Assembly (NCBI RefSeq): GCF_003206495.1
Contig: NZ_NKUF01000013.1
Location: 1 to 64,000 of the forward strand
Origin: Gluconacetobacter entanii
Lineage (GTDB): Bacteria > Pseudomonadota > Alphaproteobacteria > Acetobacterales > Acetobacteraceae
DNA: 64,000 bases
Direction: 5' to 3'
Positions 8,442 through 17,687 of the stretch are shown here, in pieces. A program made the position numbers and the translations under genes. The notes under the pieces are model-generated. The model ran no database searches and was not told where the DNA came from. It was given only the letters and a program-made list of their open reading frames with translations. How positions within the stretch are numbered: the first letter of the stretch is position 1; every line of letters starts with the position of its first letter.

Positions 8442-10934
8442 TCAGGCGTGCGGATGCGCATCCGCAGGTGCCGGTGCCGGTGCTGGTGCTGGTGCAGGCG
8501 TCGGGGGCGCTGCCTCCCTGATGCGGATGTCAAGCGCAGGCGCGCCGGGCATGTTGCCCAGCAGGTTGATGTTGCTGGGCGCGGGGAACTTGATCCCCTC
8601 GCTGTTCATCCTGACCGCAAGCCGGCTGTAATAGGCGCGATAGACCTTCCATTTCGAACCGGGTGTCGTGCGGAACGCCCCGAGGAAGCTAGCACCGTTG
8701 CCATCGGCCTGCTCGACCCCGAGGAACGAGAATTCCGACAGGATCAGGTGCCCGTACTGCGTGGTCTTGCGCAGTTTTTCCAGTTCCTCATGCAGGATCG
8801 TTGCCACACGCTGCGGGTCCTCGCTCAGGTCGATCATGAAATTCGTGACCACGAGGTTGTAGTCGCGCGAGGTGTTGGCGATGGACGACACTTCGGAGAA
8901 GGGGATGATATGCAGGTCCCCATTGACCGAGCGCAGGCGCAGCGTGCGGATCGACAGGTGTTCCACCGTGCCCGAAATGCCGCTGGCGGTGACCCAGTCG
9001 CCCACCTGGATGGAATTTTCCGCCAGCATGAAGAAGCCGGTGATGAAGTCCTTGACCATGCTCTGCGCGCCAAAGGCGATGGCGGCGCCCATGATCCCGG
9101 CACCCGTCAGAAGGGGGGCCACGTTGATCCCGATCTGTGACAGCGTGGTGACCGCCACGATGATGACGATGATCGCCAGCAGCACCGTCTTGATGATGGG
9201 CAGGACGGTGCGCAGGCGACTGGCCCGTCCCTCCTGCGCGGTGGCGTCAAAATGGTTGATCTGTGTCTGGAGCGCCGCATTGACGCCTTCCCATACGATG
9301 ATCGCGATCGTATAGGCGACAAGCACCGTCAGGATCGCGTCGATGACCTTGGTGCCAAGCCGCGAATACATGAAGAAATGGATCGCCGGCAGGCCCAGTG
9401 ACTGCAGGAATAGCACGGCAGTCCCGAAATAGAGCAGGAAGGTCAGTGTCTTGCGCGAAATGGGATAATAATGGTCCACGCGCGCCTGCAGGCCGGGATA
9501 GCGGGCCTCCAGCGCGGGAGAGATATGGAACAGGCGGTTCTGCAGGTTGTAGGCCAGCACCGAGAACAGGCGCGACAGGATCACGACCAGCGTCGTCAGG
9601 ATGACCGTGCGGATGATCCATTCATACCCGCCGCTGATATGCGTCGCCCAGATCAGCCACAGGGCGAAGTTGAAGAACATCGCCGGGATCCACCACAGGT
9701 AGACCAGCTTGCCCATGAACATCCAGAACGGCTGTTTGCGCAGGCGTTCGGATGGCTGCAGGGCAACGGCCACATGCATGCGCACCCGCCATGTGAAGAT
9801 CGCAACCAGCACATGTTCCACCAGCACCACGGTACGGATGATCGCCTCCGTCCCGCGTGCCGGCATGTCGAACACCCCGCCAAGCGTGGACAGGCACACC
9901 ACCACCGAAGGCGCCGCCACCAGGAAATTGAGCCAGCGCGTCACCATGAAGGCGGTCTGGTCGCTGGCATTGCACAGGCGAATGGCAGGCGAATGTGGAA
10001 CGAACAGCGTTTCCATCAGCAGATAGACAACGCGCGCGACGACATAGGCGTTGGTCAGCGTGATCGTGACAAGGGCCGCCTGATGCGTGGTCGTCAAAAG
10101 GGCGGCGAACGCATATCCCAGGGCAAGGAACAGACCCACCGGCAGCAGTTTTATCAACAGGTGCAGAAGCGAATACGGCACGCGTGCCAGCAGGCGCAAT
10201 GTCGCGTGCTGCGCCTGTGCATCCTGCTGCTGTGTCTGCTGTGTATCCGTATCGGACCCGGCCTGTGTCGTGGTCGTGGCCGCGGCCTGGCCAAGGCGCT
10301 GTTCGGTGGCGATGGCACGGGCCGTAACATTCTTGAGGGGGCGTCGCAGCAGGAGCGAGAAGACATGCTCCGCCGCAAGGGCGATCAGCAGGATGAAAGT
10401 CGCCCGTCCCACCGCGTCAAGCATGATGCCGCGCGACTGCTGATCGGTCAGGACCGTGTGCGTCCAGTGCACCACAAAGACAAGGTCACCGAAAAGCGCG
10501 ACAAAATGCTGGGCCTGCACCAGCAGGCGATGGCGCAGCGATGTCATGTCCTGCACGAAATCGCTGCCAAGGCTGTCAGGCTGGACGGAGAGGGCATCCG
10601 TGGCGGCATGGGACGCGGGCCGTGCGGGCGGCGTGACGGGTGCAGGCGGTGGCAGTTGCGTGGCAATGGCCGAGAGCGTGTTTTCAAACGCCGCCCGTTT
10701 TTCGGGATCATTGATGACCGACAGGACCTGTTGGGCCTGTTCGCGAGTCATGCCCGGGGAGGTGGCCTCTTCCGCACGTGCCGGGGGGCAGACGCCCCCG
10801 ATCGAAAGCAGCATCACCATCACCGCGACCATGCGCAGCATCACGGATGCAGGACGGTTGCGTGTCGCGCGGGGCCGCGGGAAACGGGGCAGGGAGGTCG
10901 CACCCCAATGAGGAATATCCAGAGAATGACGCAT
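8442..10934 (-). CDS. Large MscS-family mechanosensitive channel
   Basis: About 830 residues. An export signal (LRMVAVMVMLLSIGGV...PARA) is followed by a periplasmic, Gln/Ala-rich region with coiled-coil potential, then about ten TM stretches, then the MscS core: pore helix GAGIMGAAIAFGAQSMVKDF and beta domain FMLAENSIQVGDWVTASGISG with VNGDLHIIPFSEV. These inner-membrane channels open under membrane tension and relieve hypo-osmotic stress. The protein ends in a Pro/Ala-rich tail (PAPAPAPAPAPADAHPHA) encoded by a hexamer repeat. The start is uncertain: 10934, 10997 and 10841 are all in frame, and none has a strong ribosome-binding site. Confidence 0.8.
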   Translation of the reverse strand: MRHSLDIPHWGATSLPRFPRPRATRNRPASVMLRMVAVMVMLLSIGGVCPPARAEEATSPGMTREQAQQVLSVINDPEKRAAFENTLSAIATQLPPPAPVTPPARPASHAATDALSVQPDSLGSDFVQDMTSLRHRLLVQAQHFVALFGDLVFVVHWTHTVLTDQQSRGIMLDAVGRATFILLIALAAEHVFSLLLRRPLKNVTARAIATEQRLGQAAATTTTQAGSDTDTQQTQQQDAQAQHATLRLLARVPYSLLHLLIKLLPVGLFLALGYAFAALLTTTHQAALVTITLTNAYVVARVVYLLMETLFVPHSPAIRLCNASDQTAFMVTRWLNFLVAAPSVVVCLSTLGGVFDMPARGTEAIIRTVVLVEHVLVAIFTWRVRMHVAVALQPSERLRKQPFWMFMGKLVYLWWIPAMFFNFALWLIWATHISGGYEWIIRTVILTTLVVILSRLFSVLAYNLQNRLFHISPALEARYPGLQARVDHYYPISRKTLTFLLYFGTAVLFLQSLGLPAIHFFMYSRLGTKVIDAILTVLVAYTIAIIVWEGVNAALQTQINHFDATAQEGRASRLRTVLPIIKTVLLAIIVIIVAVTTLSQIGINVAPLLTGAGIMGAAIAFGAQSMVKDFITGFFMLAENSIQVGDWVTASGISGTVEHLSIRTLRLRSVNGDLHIIPFSEVSSIANTSRDYNLVVTNFMIDLSEDPQRVATILHEELEKLRKTTQYGHLILSEFSFLGVEQADGNGASFLGAFRTTPGSKWKVYRAYYSRLAVRMNSEGIKFPAPSNINLLGNMPGAPALDIRIREAAPPTPAPAPAPAPAPADAHPHA
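8467..8496. repeat. Hexanucleotide tandem repeat in the channel gene's 3' end
   Basis: Five consecutive GGTGCN hexamers on the plus strand encode alternating Ala-Pro in the C-terminal tail of the MscS-family protein on the minus strand. Each unit is 6 bp, so gain or loss would keep the frame and only change tail length. Confidence 0.8.
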
Positions 10935-11640
10935 GATCCACGTTCCGTCCCGACAGCAATGTCCAGCCTGTCCGTGACGTAAATGCGGGGGCTTCATTCA
11001 GCATGCCACACAGGCGGCGTGGGTTATCGCAGACATGAATGGCAAAACGCATGCCTTAAAATGCTGCCCTGATATGCGATAAATTGTTTTATTTCCCAGA
11101 CATATACATGGTATTGACACGGGTATTTGTGTGTATGATCCATTCTATATAGTAAATATATGAATAAATATTATATGATACATGGAATATTCAGGATTGG
11201 GGGCGGCTATGCTTCCCCGGCGCGTGCGTATGTACATGACCGGCACCGGGAACGGACATGCATCCCCGGGTGGGACCGGTGCAGTCATTGCGATGGAACC
11301 CAACGGTCCTGATACGGCCTGTTCTGTCCCCGCGCCGGTGCCGTGCGACGGTCATGGATGCGCCTGAGGGAGGTGCGCCGGGTGTGAAGAAGTCTTTTTT
11401 ACAGGGTCATGATGCCTGATTTTCCCTGTATTTCCGCGAATGACATGAAATATTCTGTGTCTGGAATAATAAAAACCGTGCATTTGAAAGTGCTTTGATT
11501 TATGTAAGGCGCACGGCTGAACTTTTCTGCCACGGTAAAGCTATCACGTGCCCCTGGAGGCACTGTCGAGTTTCTCCGCAAATGAAGGGTTTTAATCCAT
11601 GCAAGGTCGCATGGCTGCCGGGTTATATAGGAGTCCTGTC
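10935..11640. other. Long AT-rich intergenic region with the cold-shock gene leader
   Basis: No convincing gene lies in these 706 bases. The part around 11060-11190 is strongly AT-rich and contains a TTGACA at 11114, but no well-spaced -10. The 3' part probably forms a structured leader for the cold-shock gene: CCGTGC at 11475-11480 can pair with GCACGG at 11511-11516, and GTGCC-CCTGGA-GGCAC forms a small hairpin at 11548-11563. Long structured leaders are usual for cspA-type genes. One 61-codon frame at 11182-11367 has no support. Confidence 0.5.
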
Positions 11641-11847
11641 ATGGCTACAGGCACAGTTAAATGGTTCAACGCCCAGAAGGGTTTTGGCTTTCTTGAGGCG
11701 GATGACGGCACGGCCGATGTTTTCGTCCATATCAGCGCTGTAGAGCGCGCGGGCCTGCATGGCCTGAATGAAGGTCAGAAAGTGACCTACGAACTGGAAA
11801 CAGGTCGTAATGGCAAGACGTCGGCAGCAAACCTGCAGGCTGTCTGA
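11641..11847 (+). CDS. CspA-family cold-shock protein
   Basis: 68 residues forming one cold-shock domain. The start MATGTVKWFNAQKGFGFL holds RNP1 (KGFGFL), and DVFVHIS is RNP2. It is a cytoplasmic RNA chaperone binding single-stranded nucleic acid. GGAGT about 8 bases before the ATG supports this start over one at 11599. The gene has a long, foldable leader, as in cspA, and ends at a strong terminator, so it is probably monocistronic. Confidence 0.95.
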   Translation: MATGTVKWFNAQKGFGFLEADDGTADVFVHISAVERAGLHGLNEGQKVTYELETGRNGKTSAANLQAV

Positions 11848-11857
11848 TTGCCACGGG

Positions 11858-11885
11858 AAAAGGGGTGCTCTGGCGCCCCTTTTTT
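11858..11885 (+). terminator. Intrinsic terminator after the cold-shock gene
   Basis: AAAAGGGGTGC, loop TCTG, GCGCCCCTTTTTT. The 11-bp stem contains one G-T wobble and runs into a T tract, 11 bases after the stop codon. Confidence 0.85.
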
Positions 11886-11931
11886 GCGACTGTTACAATA
11901 TAATATGAAAAAATTCTGATGCGAGGTCGCT

Positions 11932-12408
11932 TTGTTTCAAATGCGCTTCCTGTCAAGAATTGCTTTCGCCATCGCCAGTATCGTCCTGATCATGCTGGCC
12001 ATGACATTGATGGCCTACGGTATTTCCGGGCCGATCTTCGCAATGCGGACTTCATGGCTGGGGATGCGCGATGCCGTAATCCAGGCCGTCAGCTACGTCG
12101 TGATCGCCATTGCGGTCTTTGATGTCGCGAAATATTTTGTCGAGGAAGAGGTGGTGCAGACCAAGGGCAAGCAGACCCTTGCCGAAGCCCGCGTCAGCCT
12201 GACCCGTTTCATCACCACCATCATCATTGCCGTATTTATCGAAGGCCTTGTCGGTGTCTTCGAAGTCAGCAACAAAAGCCCGGCGGACATGGTCTATCCG
12301 GTGTTCCTGCTGCTGACGGCCACGCTGATCGTGCTTGTGCTGGGGATCTACCAGCGCATGAGCATCGGCGCGGAAAAGGAACGCAAGGAGAAAGACCTTC
12401 CCGAATAA
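11932..12408 (+). CDS. Four-helix integral membrane protein of unknown function
   Basis: 158 residues with four hydrophobic segments (about 10-32, 48-66, 92-112 and 118-140). Between the second and third is the charged stretch YFVEEEVVQTKGKQTLAEARVSLTRF, probably cytoplasmic, and the C-terminus is highly charged (EKERKEKD). I have seen similar annotations without a proven function and assign none. GAGG lies 5 bases before the TTG at 11932; the ATG at 11941 is the alternative start. It follows the cold-shock terminator, so it has its own promoter, and ends at a dispersed repeat hairpin. Confidence 0.65.
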   Translation: MFQMRFLSRIAFAIASIVLIMLAMTLMAYGISGPIFAMRTSWLGMRDAVIQAVSYVVIAIAVFDVAKYFVEEEVVQTKGKQTLAEARVSLTRFITTIIIAVFIEGLVGVFEVSNKSPADMVYPVFLLLTATLIVLVLGIYQRMSIGAEKERKEKDLPE

Positions 12409-12427
12409 GAAAATGTCCTAAACTCAC

Positions 12428-12510
12428 AAAAGTTTTTGGTGAAGCTTTTTTCAAAAAGCTTCAAGGGACGCCGCCTTCCTGAAAAAAGGCGGCACCCAGA
12501 AACTTTTCAA
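12428..12510. repeat. Dispersed intergenic repeat with hairpins, copy 2 (longest)
   Basis: AGTTTTTGGT is followed by the perfect hairpin GAAGCTTTTT-TC-AAAAAGCTTC. A second hairpin then pairs GCCGCCTT with AAGGCGGC around CCTGAAAA, before AGAAACTTTTCA. It lies between the convergent membrane-protein and symporter genes and should stop transcription in both directions. Confidence 0.7.
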
Positions 12511-12568
12511 TGAGTCAAACGCATTTCCGGGCGCGGCCGGTATCCATCGTTATGAAACGATCAGGGGG

Positions 12569-14074
12569 TCATTCCCCCTGCGGCTCCGCCGGGACTGCAA
12601 CCTGCCGTGGTGCGGCAGCACGCATGGCGACCGAACAGGCCATGGTCACGGCAATATTGATCGCCAGCGCCAGCAGGCCGGTGGAAACGGCGACCGTCAT
12701 CGTGCCGGCCCCGATCGTGTGCAGGGGCTTCAGTCCGTCGATCCAGCACAGCGACAGTCCCGACACCGACCCGATGGCCCATCCCGCGATCAGTGCCGGC
12801 GCAGGCATGCGCAGCGGCAGCAGTCCCAGAACCAGTGCGGGGAAGGTCTGCAGGATGATGACCCCGCCCAGCAACTGCAGGTCGATTGCGAATTTTGCGT
12901 TCAGGAACAGCACGCACAGCAGTGCGCCCACCTTGATGCCGAAACCTGCGATCCGTGCCCCTGCGACCGAATTCTTATGCCCGGTCAGGATGTTGTGCAT
13001 AATCAGGTTGGCCGCGCCAATCGCCATGACCGAGGCAGGCACCAGCGCGCCGATGGCGATGGCGGCAAAGCAGAATCCGGCAAACCATGACGGAAAGATC
13101 GCAAGGAAAAGCTGTGGCACCACCTGCGAGGGGGAGGAGGTGACGATGCCCGCCGCATGCGCCATCAGGCCCAGCATCGCGATCAGGCCCAGCACGATCG
13201 TGTAGATCGGCAGGAAGACGGCATTCTGCCGTATGGTATCAGCAGATTTCGCCGCCAGTATCCCCGTCAGGGTATGGGGATACAGGAACGCGGCAAAGGC
13301 GGAGGAAAGCGCCAGGGACGCGTAAGGGATGACCTGCGAGGATGACAGTGGCTGCCCCGTTGCCGTCGGGGGCAGGTGCCGTGCCGCGACGGAAAACATG
13401 TGGCCATAACCACCCAGATAGATCGGCACGATCGTCACCGCGGCCAGCACCGCGATATAGATCATGACATCCTTGATGAAGGCCGTAAGCGCAGGCGCAT
13501 GCAGTCCCCCCAGCCACGTATAGGCCGCGAGCGAGACAAAGGCGAAAACCAGCGGCAGGGTGCCCGAAAAGCCCAGCGCCTCGATCACCGTGCGGATACC
13601 GATCAGTTGCAGCGCGATATAGGGCAGCACCGCGACCAGTCCACTCACCGCGATGGCGAGTTCCAGTGTGCGACTGCCAAAGCGTACCCGCACCACGTCA
13701 GCAGCAGTGGAATGGCCGCCATTGCGTGCGATCGTCCACAGTCGTGGCATGACGGCAAAGAGGAACGGATAGACGATGATGGTATAGGGCAGCGCGAAAA
13801 AGCCATACGCCCCCGTGGAATAGACAAGTGCCGGGACGGCGATGACCGTATAGGCCGTATAGAAATCCCCCCCCACCAGGAACCATGTAATCCACGCGCC
13901 GAATTCGCGACCGCCCAGCCCCCATTCGTCATTTCCCCCCGTGGCGGGACGTGCCCGCCCGCGTGAGAGCAGCGGTCGCCACAGGCGCACGGTCGTGCCG
14001 AGGATGATGGTGGCGAGGAAAAAGAAGATGAAAACGCCAATCCCGGCCATGCCGGGCGCAGGGGCCGTGTTCAT
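12569..14074 (-). CDS. Sodium:solute symporter (SSS family, MctP-like)
   Basis: 501 residues and about 13 TM segments. Family signatures include GGREFGAWITWFLVGGDFYTAYT near the N-terminus and AAKSADTIRQNAVFLPIY mid-protein. Paired with a DUF3311 protein, it resembles the rhizobial monocarboxylate transporter MctP, so lactate, pyruvate, acetate or propionate are reasonable substrates for this physiology, though unproven. The start at 14074 overlaps the DUF3311 stop in an ATGA, showing translational coupling; a longer frame to 14131 would overlap that gene more. Confidence 0.8.
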   Translation of the reverse strand: MNTAPAPGMAGIGVFIFFFLATIILGTTVRLWRPLLSRGRARPATGGNDEWGLGGREFGAWITWFLVGGDFYTAYTVIAVPALVYSTGAYGFFALPYTIIVYPFLFAVMPRLWTIARNGGHSTAADVVRVRFGSRTLELAIAVSGLVAVLPYIALQLIGIRTVIEALGFSGTLPLVFAFVSLAAYTWLGGLHAPALTAFIKDVMIYIAVLAAVTIVPIYLGGYGHMFSVAARHLPPTATGQPLSSSQVIPYASLALSSAFAAFLYPHTLTGILAAKSADTIRQNAVFLPIYTIVLGLIAMLGLMAHAAGIVTSSPSQVVPQLFLAIFPSWFAGFCFAAIAIGALVPASVMAIGAANLIMHNILTGHKNSVAGARIAGFGIKVGALLCVLFLNAKFAIDLQLLGGVIILQTFPALVLGLLPLRMPAPALIAGWAIGSVSGLSLCWIDGLKPLHTIGAGTMTVAVSTGLLALAINIAVTMACSVAMRAAAPRQVAVPAEPQGE

Positions 14075-14247
14075 GAGTGTTTCCCCGCTTTCCATGCGCA
14101 CCAGATCAGCACGGAGGTGACGGGCACCCATGCCAGTTGGTACCAGTAGAAAAAGGGAAAACCGAACAGGATCGGGTCCGTGCGGTTATACAGTGGCACC
14201 CACAGCAGGCCCACGAACGGGAGAAGGAGCAAACAGGCTTGTTTCAT
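14071..14247 (-). CDS. DUF3311 small membrane partner of the symporter
   Basis: 58 residues with two TM helices (LLLLPFVGLLWVPLYN and FPFFYWYQLAWVPVTSVLIW). Genes of this family almost always precede an SSS symporter, as here, with a 4-base ATGA overlap. A likely accessory or assembly subunit of the transporter in the inner membrane. The start is the ATG before KQACLLLL; a longer frame from 14304 adds a charged leader without clear support. Confidence 0.8.
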   Translation of the reverse strand: MKQACLLLLPFVGLLWVPLYNRTDPILFGFPFFYWYQLAWVPVTSVLIWCAWKAGKHS

Positions 14248-14358
14248 GCTGACCGTCTTTTTTGTTTTTAGTGGCCGTGCAGGAACATCTGAAAAATTGT
14301 TCAATATGTCAAGTATTAATATATATTTCTAAGTAATTACAAAAATATCACCAGTAAA

Positions 14359-14375
14359 ATTGTGCGACGCACAAT
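14359..14375. promoter_or_regulatory. 17-bp perfect palindrome between the OMF and DUF3311 genes
   Basis: ATTGTGCG-A-CGCACAAT. On the minus strand it is followed by TTTTAC, so it could end the upstream outer-membrane lipoprotein transcript. It also lies about 110 bases upstream of the DUF3311 start and could be a repressor operator. The sequence does not separate these uses. Confidence 0.45.
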
Positions 14376-14409
14376 GGATGCATTTCATCCGGACATGAAA
14401 AAACAGGGA

Positions 14410-15879
14410 TCAGCTTCGGCTTTCCCATCCGCTGCCGAGTGCCACGTGCAGGTCAACCGTCCTGTGGAGCCAGTCGATATGGGCGCATAATTCCGTGTCC
14501 TCGGCCCGCAGGGCCGACTGCTCGGTTTCCAGCACGTTCAGGAGGTCGGATATCCCCGCCTCGTAAAGCCGGCGACTGCGCTGGTTGGCCAGGCGGCTTT
14601 GCCGGGCCGCCTGGTGCAGCAGGATCACATGCGTCTTCTTGCCATTCCATGCGACGATGGCATCCTCCACCTCCCGTAGGGCCGTCAGGATCTGCTGGTG
14701 GTATTTCAGTCGCCCGGCCTCGGCGATGGCCTGTGCGGACCTGACGCGCGCCTGCTGCTGCCCCCCATGCCCGAGCGGGAGTGACGTCATGGCCAGCGCC
14801 TGCCACGCCTGTGCGCCCGCCGCGAACAGTTGCGAGAAGGTGGAGGCATTGGGGTTGTAGGTCAGCGGAAGCACAAGGTCGGGATACATCCCGGCCACTT
14901 CGGTCCCGATATCATCCATCGCCTGTGCATAGGCCCGTTCCGCGCGGCGTATGTCGGGCCGGTGGCGCAGCAGGCGAACGGGCAGGGTCTCGGGCGCGGG
15001 CGGCACATGTGGCAGCGGTACGGTGGAGGCCAGTTCCGTGCGCAGGTCCCCGGGAAGGCGCCCCACCAGGATCTCCAGTGCATGCATGCTCTGGCTGATT
15101 GTCTTGCACAAAACCGCGCGCTGCGACTGCTGGGCATGCAGCAGGGAGGCCGTCTGTGCAACATGCAGTGTATTGCCCACCCCGGCCTGCTGCAGGCGTA
15201 TGGCGCGGTCATGCAGGTGTCCGGCCGTGACGATATGCTGGTCAATGATGGCCAGTCGATGCTGCGTGCCGCGCAGCGTCATGTAGTTCCGCGCGATTTC
15301 GGCCAACACGGTCAGCATGATGGCATGCCGGTTTTCCTGTGCCTGCGCGATTATCTTGTCACGGGCATCCACCTGATGGCCGATGCGCCCGAACAGGTCG
15401 ATCTGCCAGCTTGCCCCGAAGCCGTACGACAGCATGGAGGCATGCGGATCACGTGGCAGCTCGTCGATATGCGGCATTGCATTCGACAGGCTTGTGGATT
15501 TCATCAGGTCGCCATTCTGGCTGCTGAAATCGATCTGTGGATACCATTGCGATGCCTCGATATCGCGCAGGGCATGGGCGACCAGGACGCGTTGCGCGGT
15601 GGCACGGATGTCGTGATTGGCGTCGAAGGCCAGCAGGATCAGGCGATCAAGGATCGGGTCATGGAACTGTTGCCACCACTGCACCAGTTCCTGCGGGCGG
15701 AAGTCCTTATCGCTGGCTTCGTCCTCGTGATAATGCCCGGGAAGGGCGACGTGTTCCGGGTGGTAGTGGGGGCCAACGGAACACGCGCCAAGCAGGCCTG
15801 TCATGACAAGAAGAAAGCACACATGTGAAAAGAAGCGGAAACTCCGGAATTCAATTTTCCCTATGCTGAAACTTCCCAT
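14410..15879 (-). CDS. RND efflux outer-membrane lipoprotein (NodT/OprM-type)
   Basis: 489 residues. The signal peptide ends in the lipobox LLGAC, and the mature protein starts CSVGPHYHPEH, typical of NodT-type factors. Two OEP repeats follow (about 75-260 and 290-480) with the long helical segments that build the tunnel, including LLRHRPDIRRAERAYAQAMDDIG. It is an outer-membrane exit duct for tripartite RND or MFS efflux pumps. No pump or adaptor gene is next to it, so its partner must be encoded elsewhere. The gene follows the OprB porin by 107 bases on the same strand. Confidence 0.85.
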   Translation of the reverse strand: MGSFSIGKIEFRSFRFFSHVCFLLVMTGLLGACSVGPHYHPEHVALPGHYHEDEASDKDFRPQELVQWWQQFHDPILDRLILLAFDANHDIRATAQRVLVAHALRDIEASQWYPQIDFSSQNGDLMKSTSLSNAMPHIDELPRDPHASMLSYGFGASWQIDLFGRIGHQVDARDKIIAQAQENRHAIMLTVLAEIARNYMTLRGTQHRLAIIDQHIVTAGHLHDRAIRLQQAGVGNTLHVAQTASLLHAQQSQRAVLCKTISQSMHALEILVGRLPGDLRTELASTVPLPHVPPAPETLPVRLLRHRPDIRRAERAYAQAMDDIGTEVAGMYPDLVLPLTYNPNASTFSQLFAAGAQAWQALAMTSLPLGHGGQQQARVRSAQAIAEAGRLKYHQQILTALREVEDAIVAWNGKKTHVILLHQAARQSRLANQRSRRLYEAGISDLLNVLETEQSALRAEDTELCAHIDWLHRTVDLHVALGSGWESRS

Positions 15880-15986
15880 GAAACCTTTATATGTGGAAAT
15901 ATATTTCCTGTCTTTTTCCTGTTTATTTCAAATATTTATCTGTTTCTTTCTTTGTGTGTTCATGTCGTGACAAAATGTACCATTCC

Positions 15987-17687
15987 CTACAGGTTGGCGA
16001 TGACCTTCAGGCCGACAAGCGCCGCATTGGGAATGTGGTGCGTTTCACCCGGATGGATCATGTATTCGAATTCCGGCTGGACCAGTACACCCGGTGCCGC
16101 GTCGATGGCGTAATAGGCCTCGATGATATGTGAACTGGTCTGTGGCGCCCGCACGGCACTGCCGAGAGAGTAGCCCGCATCCTGGATCAGGACCTGGCCT
16201 TCTTCCTTGCGGTGGCTGACATGGTACCATGAATACATGATGCCCAGGCGGTCCGTCATGCGTGACGGGATGACGGCGGCGAACGACAGGCCGCCATAGG
16301 CCTGGTCCGCGATGGAGGTGACATGCGGGGTGTTATGGATATATCCCGCCATCAGGTAGCCACCGGCCATCTGGTTGCGTCCCCCCCGGCGGTAGATCAT
16401 CTGGTCGCCTTCGAACCAGAACATGTCCATCGGCGCCGAACGCTGCCGCCCGGCGGCCGTGCGCAGGGCGGCAGGCAGGCTGACCCCGATCTGGTCGGGA
16501 TAGCGCGTGGTGTCATGGGCATATCCCAGCACGTAATGCCCCGGCAGGCGGTTGCGCGTCAGGAACGGCTGCCACGTGAATTCGATAGGCAGCATCAGGC
16601 CCGTCGCCGGTTCGCTGCCCCATGCCCATCCGCTGGGATTGCTGGCGAGTGGACTGACCTCATACGCGCCAAGCTGGATGGCGGTATCGCGCGTGGGGCG
16701 CAGGCGCAGGCGCGCGCCCCACGTGGCCTTGGGATAGACACTGAACCCGGGGTCAAGCTTCAGGGCCACGGGGGCGGAACATGTCACCATGAAGGAGCAC
16801 AGCAGCGGTGATGTCGCGAACACATGGGTCAGCGCCATGCGGCCGAACGTGATGTCGAGGTGATTGTTCAGAAGCTTCTTTTCCGCATAGAAATCAACCA
16901 GATGCGCAACCATATGTCCCGACAGGCCATAGACTTCCTGCAGGTTGACGTAATATTCCCCCACCCGGTCGCGGCTTACGGCGCGGCCCGCGCGCTCCAT
17001 GACCAGCGTATGCACGGACCATCCCGTCAGGTTCGCCATCTTTTCAAGGTCGAAGTTGACCTGCCCGGTCAGTTCATGGACGTAGCTCATCCCGCGCTGC
17101 ACGCCGCCGTCAATGACGCCCATGGCCTCCCCCTTGTAGGTAAAGGCGAAGCTGACGCCATGGTTGAGCAGCATGGACCTGAAGTCCCCAAGCTGCGGGA
17201 CCAGATGGCCGGTGCCCGCGGTCGGGACGTAGTAGGGATCCTCGAGGTCGGTATCACGCAGCGCATCCACGGAGGCGGGAAGCAGGCCGGCAATCCCTTC
17301 ATGATGGCTCAGCGCGTCGAGTTCGATCTTGTGGAACGATGTCTTGTCACCGGGACTGCTGATGGGCGCCACGCTGAGCGGGGCAAGGCCGGCCGTGGGG
17401 ATCAGCGGCACGCCGCTTGGTGGAATGGGGGTGTTGGGCGGACGCTGTATGCTGCGCGGGGTCGGGCCATATTCCTCGGCATTTTCGCGGTGGGCCGGAA
17501 CGGGTGCGGAAGGGGAGGACGGCGCAGGTGCGTGCGATGTGGTGGTGTCCGCCACGGGTTGGGCATGTGCGCAATGTGGCAGGACAAGGCTCGCCGCCGC
17601 CGTCATGACGGAACACATAAATGCAGGCAGCGCACGCGGGGACGAAGACGCCGTGCGGAAATCGTGCGGCATGTTTTTCATGACCAT
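15987..17687 (-). CDS. oprB: OprB-family carbohydrate-selective porin
   Basis: 566 residues: signal peptide (to about VLPHCAHA), a Pro-rich linker, then an OprB barrel. Recognisable segments are GVSFAFTYKGEAMGVIDGG, SVHTLVMERAGRAVSRDRVGEYY, TFGRMALTHVFATSPLLCSF and LIQDAGYSLGSAVRAPQTSSHIIEAYY. The C-terminus AALVGLKVIANL is barrel-like. OprB porins let glucose and other sugars through the outer membrane, and acetic acid bacteria carry several. The long Pro/Ser linker between signal and barrel is longer than usual. Nothing upstream suggests the specific sugar. Confidence 0.85.
   Translation of the reverse strand: MVMKNMPHDFRTASSSPRALPAFMCSVMTAAASLVLPHCAHAQPVADTTTSHAPAPSSPSAPVPAHRENAEEYGPTPRSIQRPPNTPIPPSGVPLIPTAGLAPLSVAPISSPGDKTSFHKIELDALSHHEGIAGLLPASVDALRDTDLEDPYYVPTAGTGHLVPQLGDFRSMLLNHGVSFAFTYKGEAMGVIDGGVQRGMSYVHELTGQVNFDLEKMANLTGWSVHTLVMERAGRAVSRDRVGEYYVNLQEVYGLSGHMVAHLVDFYAEKKLLNNHLDITFGRMALTHVFATSPLLCSFMVTCSAPVALKLDPGFSVYPKATWGARLRLRPTRDTAIQLGAYEVSPLASNPSGWAWGSEPATGLMLPIEFTWQPFLTRNRLPGHYVLGYAHDTTRYPDQIGVSLPAALRTAAGRQRSAPMDMFWFEGDQMIYRRGGRNQMAGGYLMAGYIHNTPHVTSIADQAYGGLSFAAVIPSRMTDRLGIMYSWYHVSHRKEEGQVLIQDAGYSLGSAVRAPQTSSHIIEAYYAIDAAPGVLVQPEFEYMIHPGETHHIPNAALVGLKVIANL

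Noticed and set aside
11182-11367. 61-codon open frame in the gap before the cold-shock gene
   Set aside because: No ribosome-binding site, no motif and a Gly/Pro-rich unconvincing peptide.
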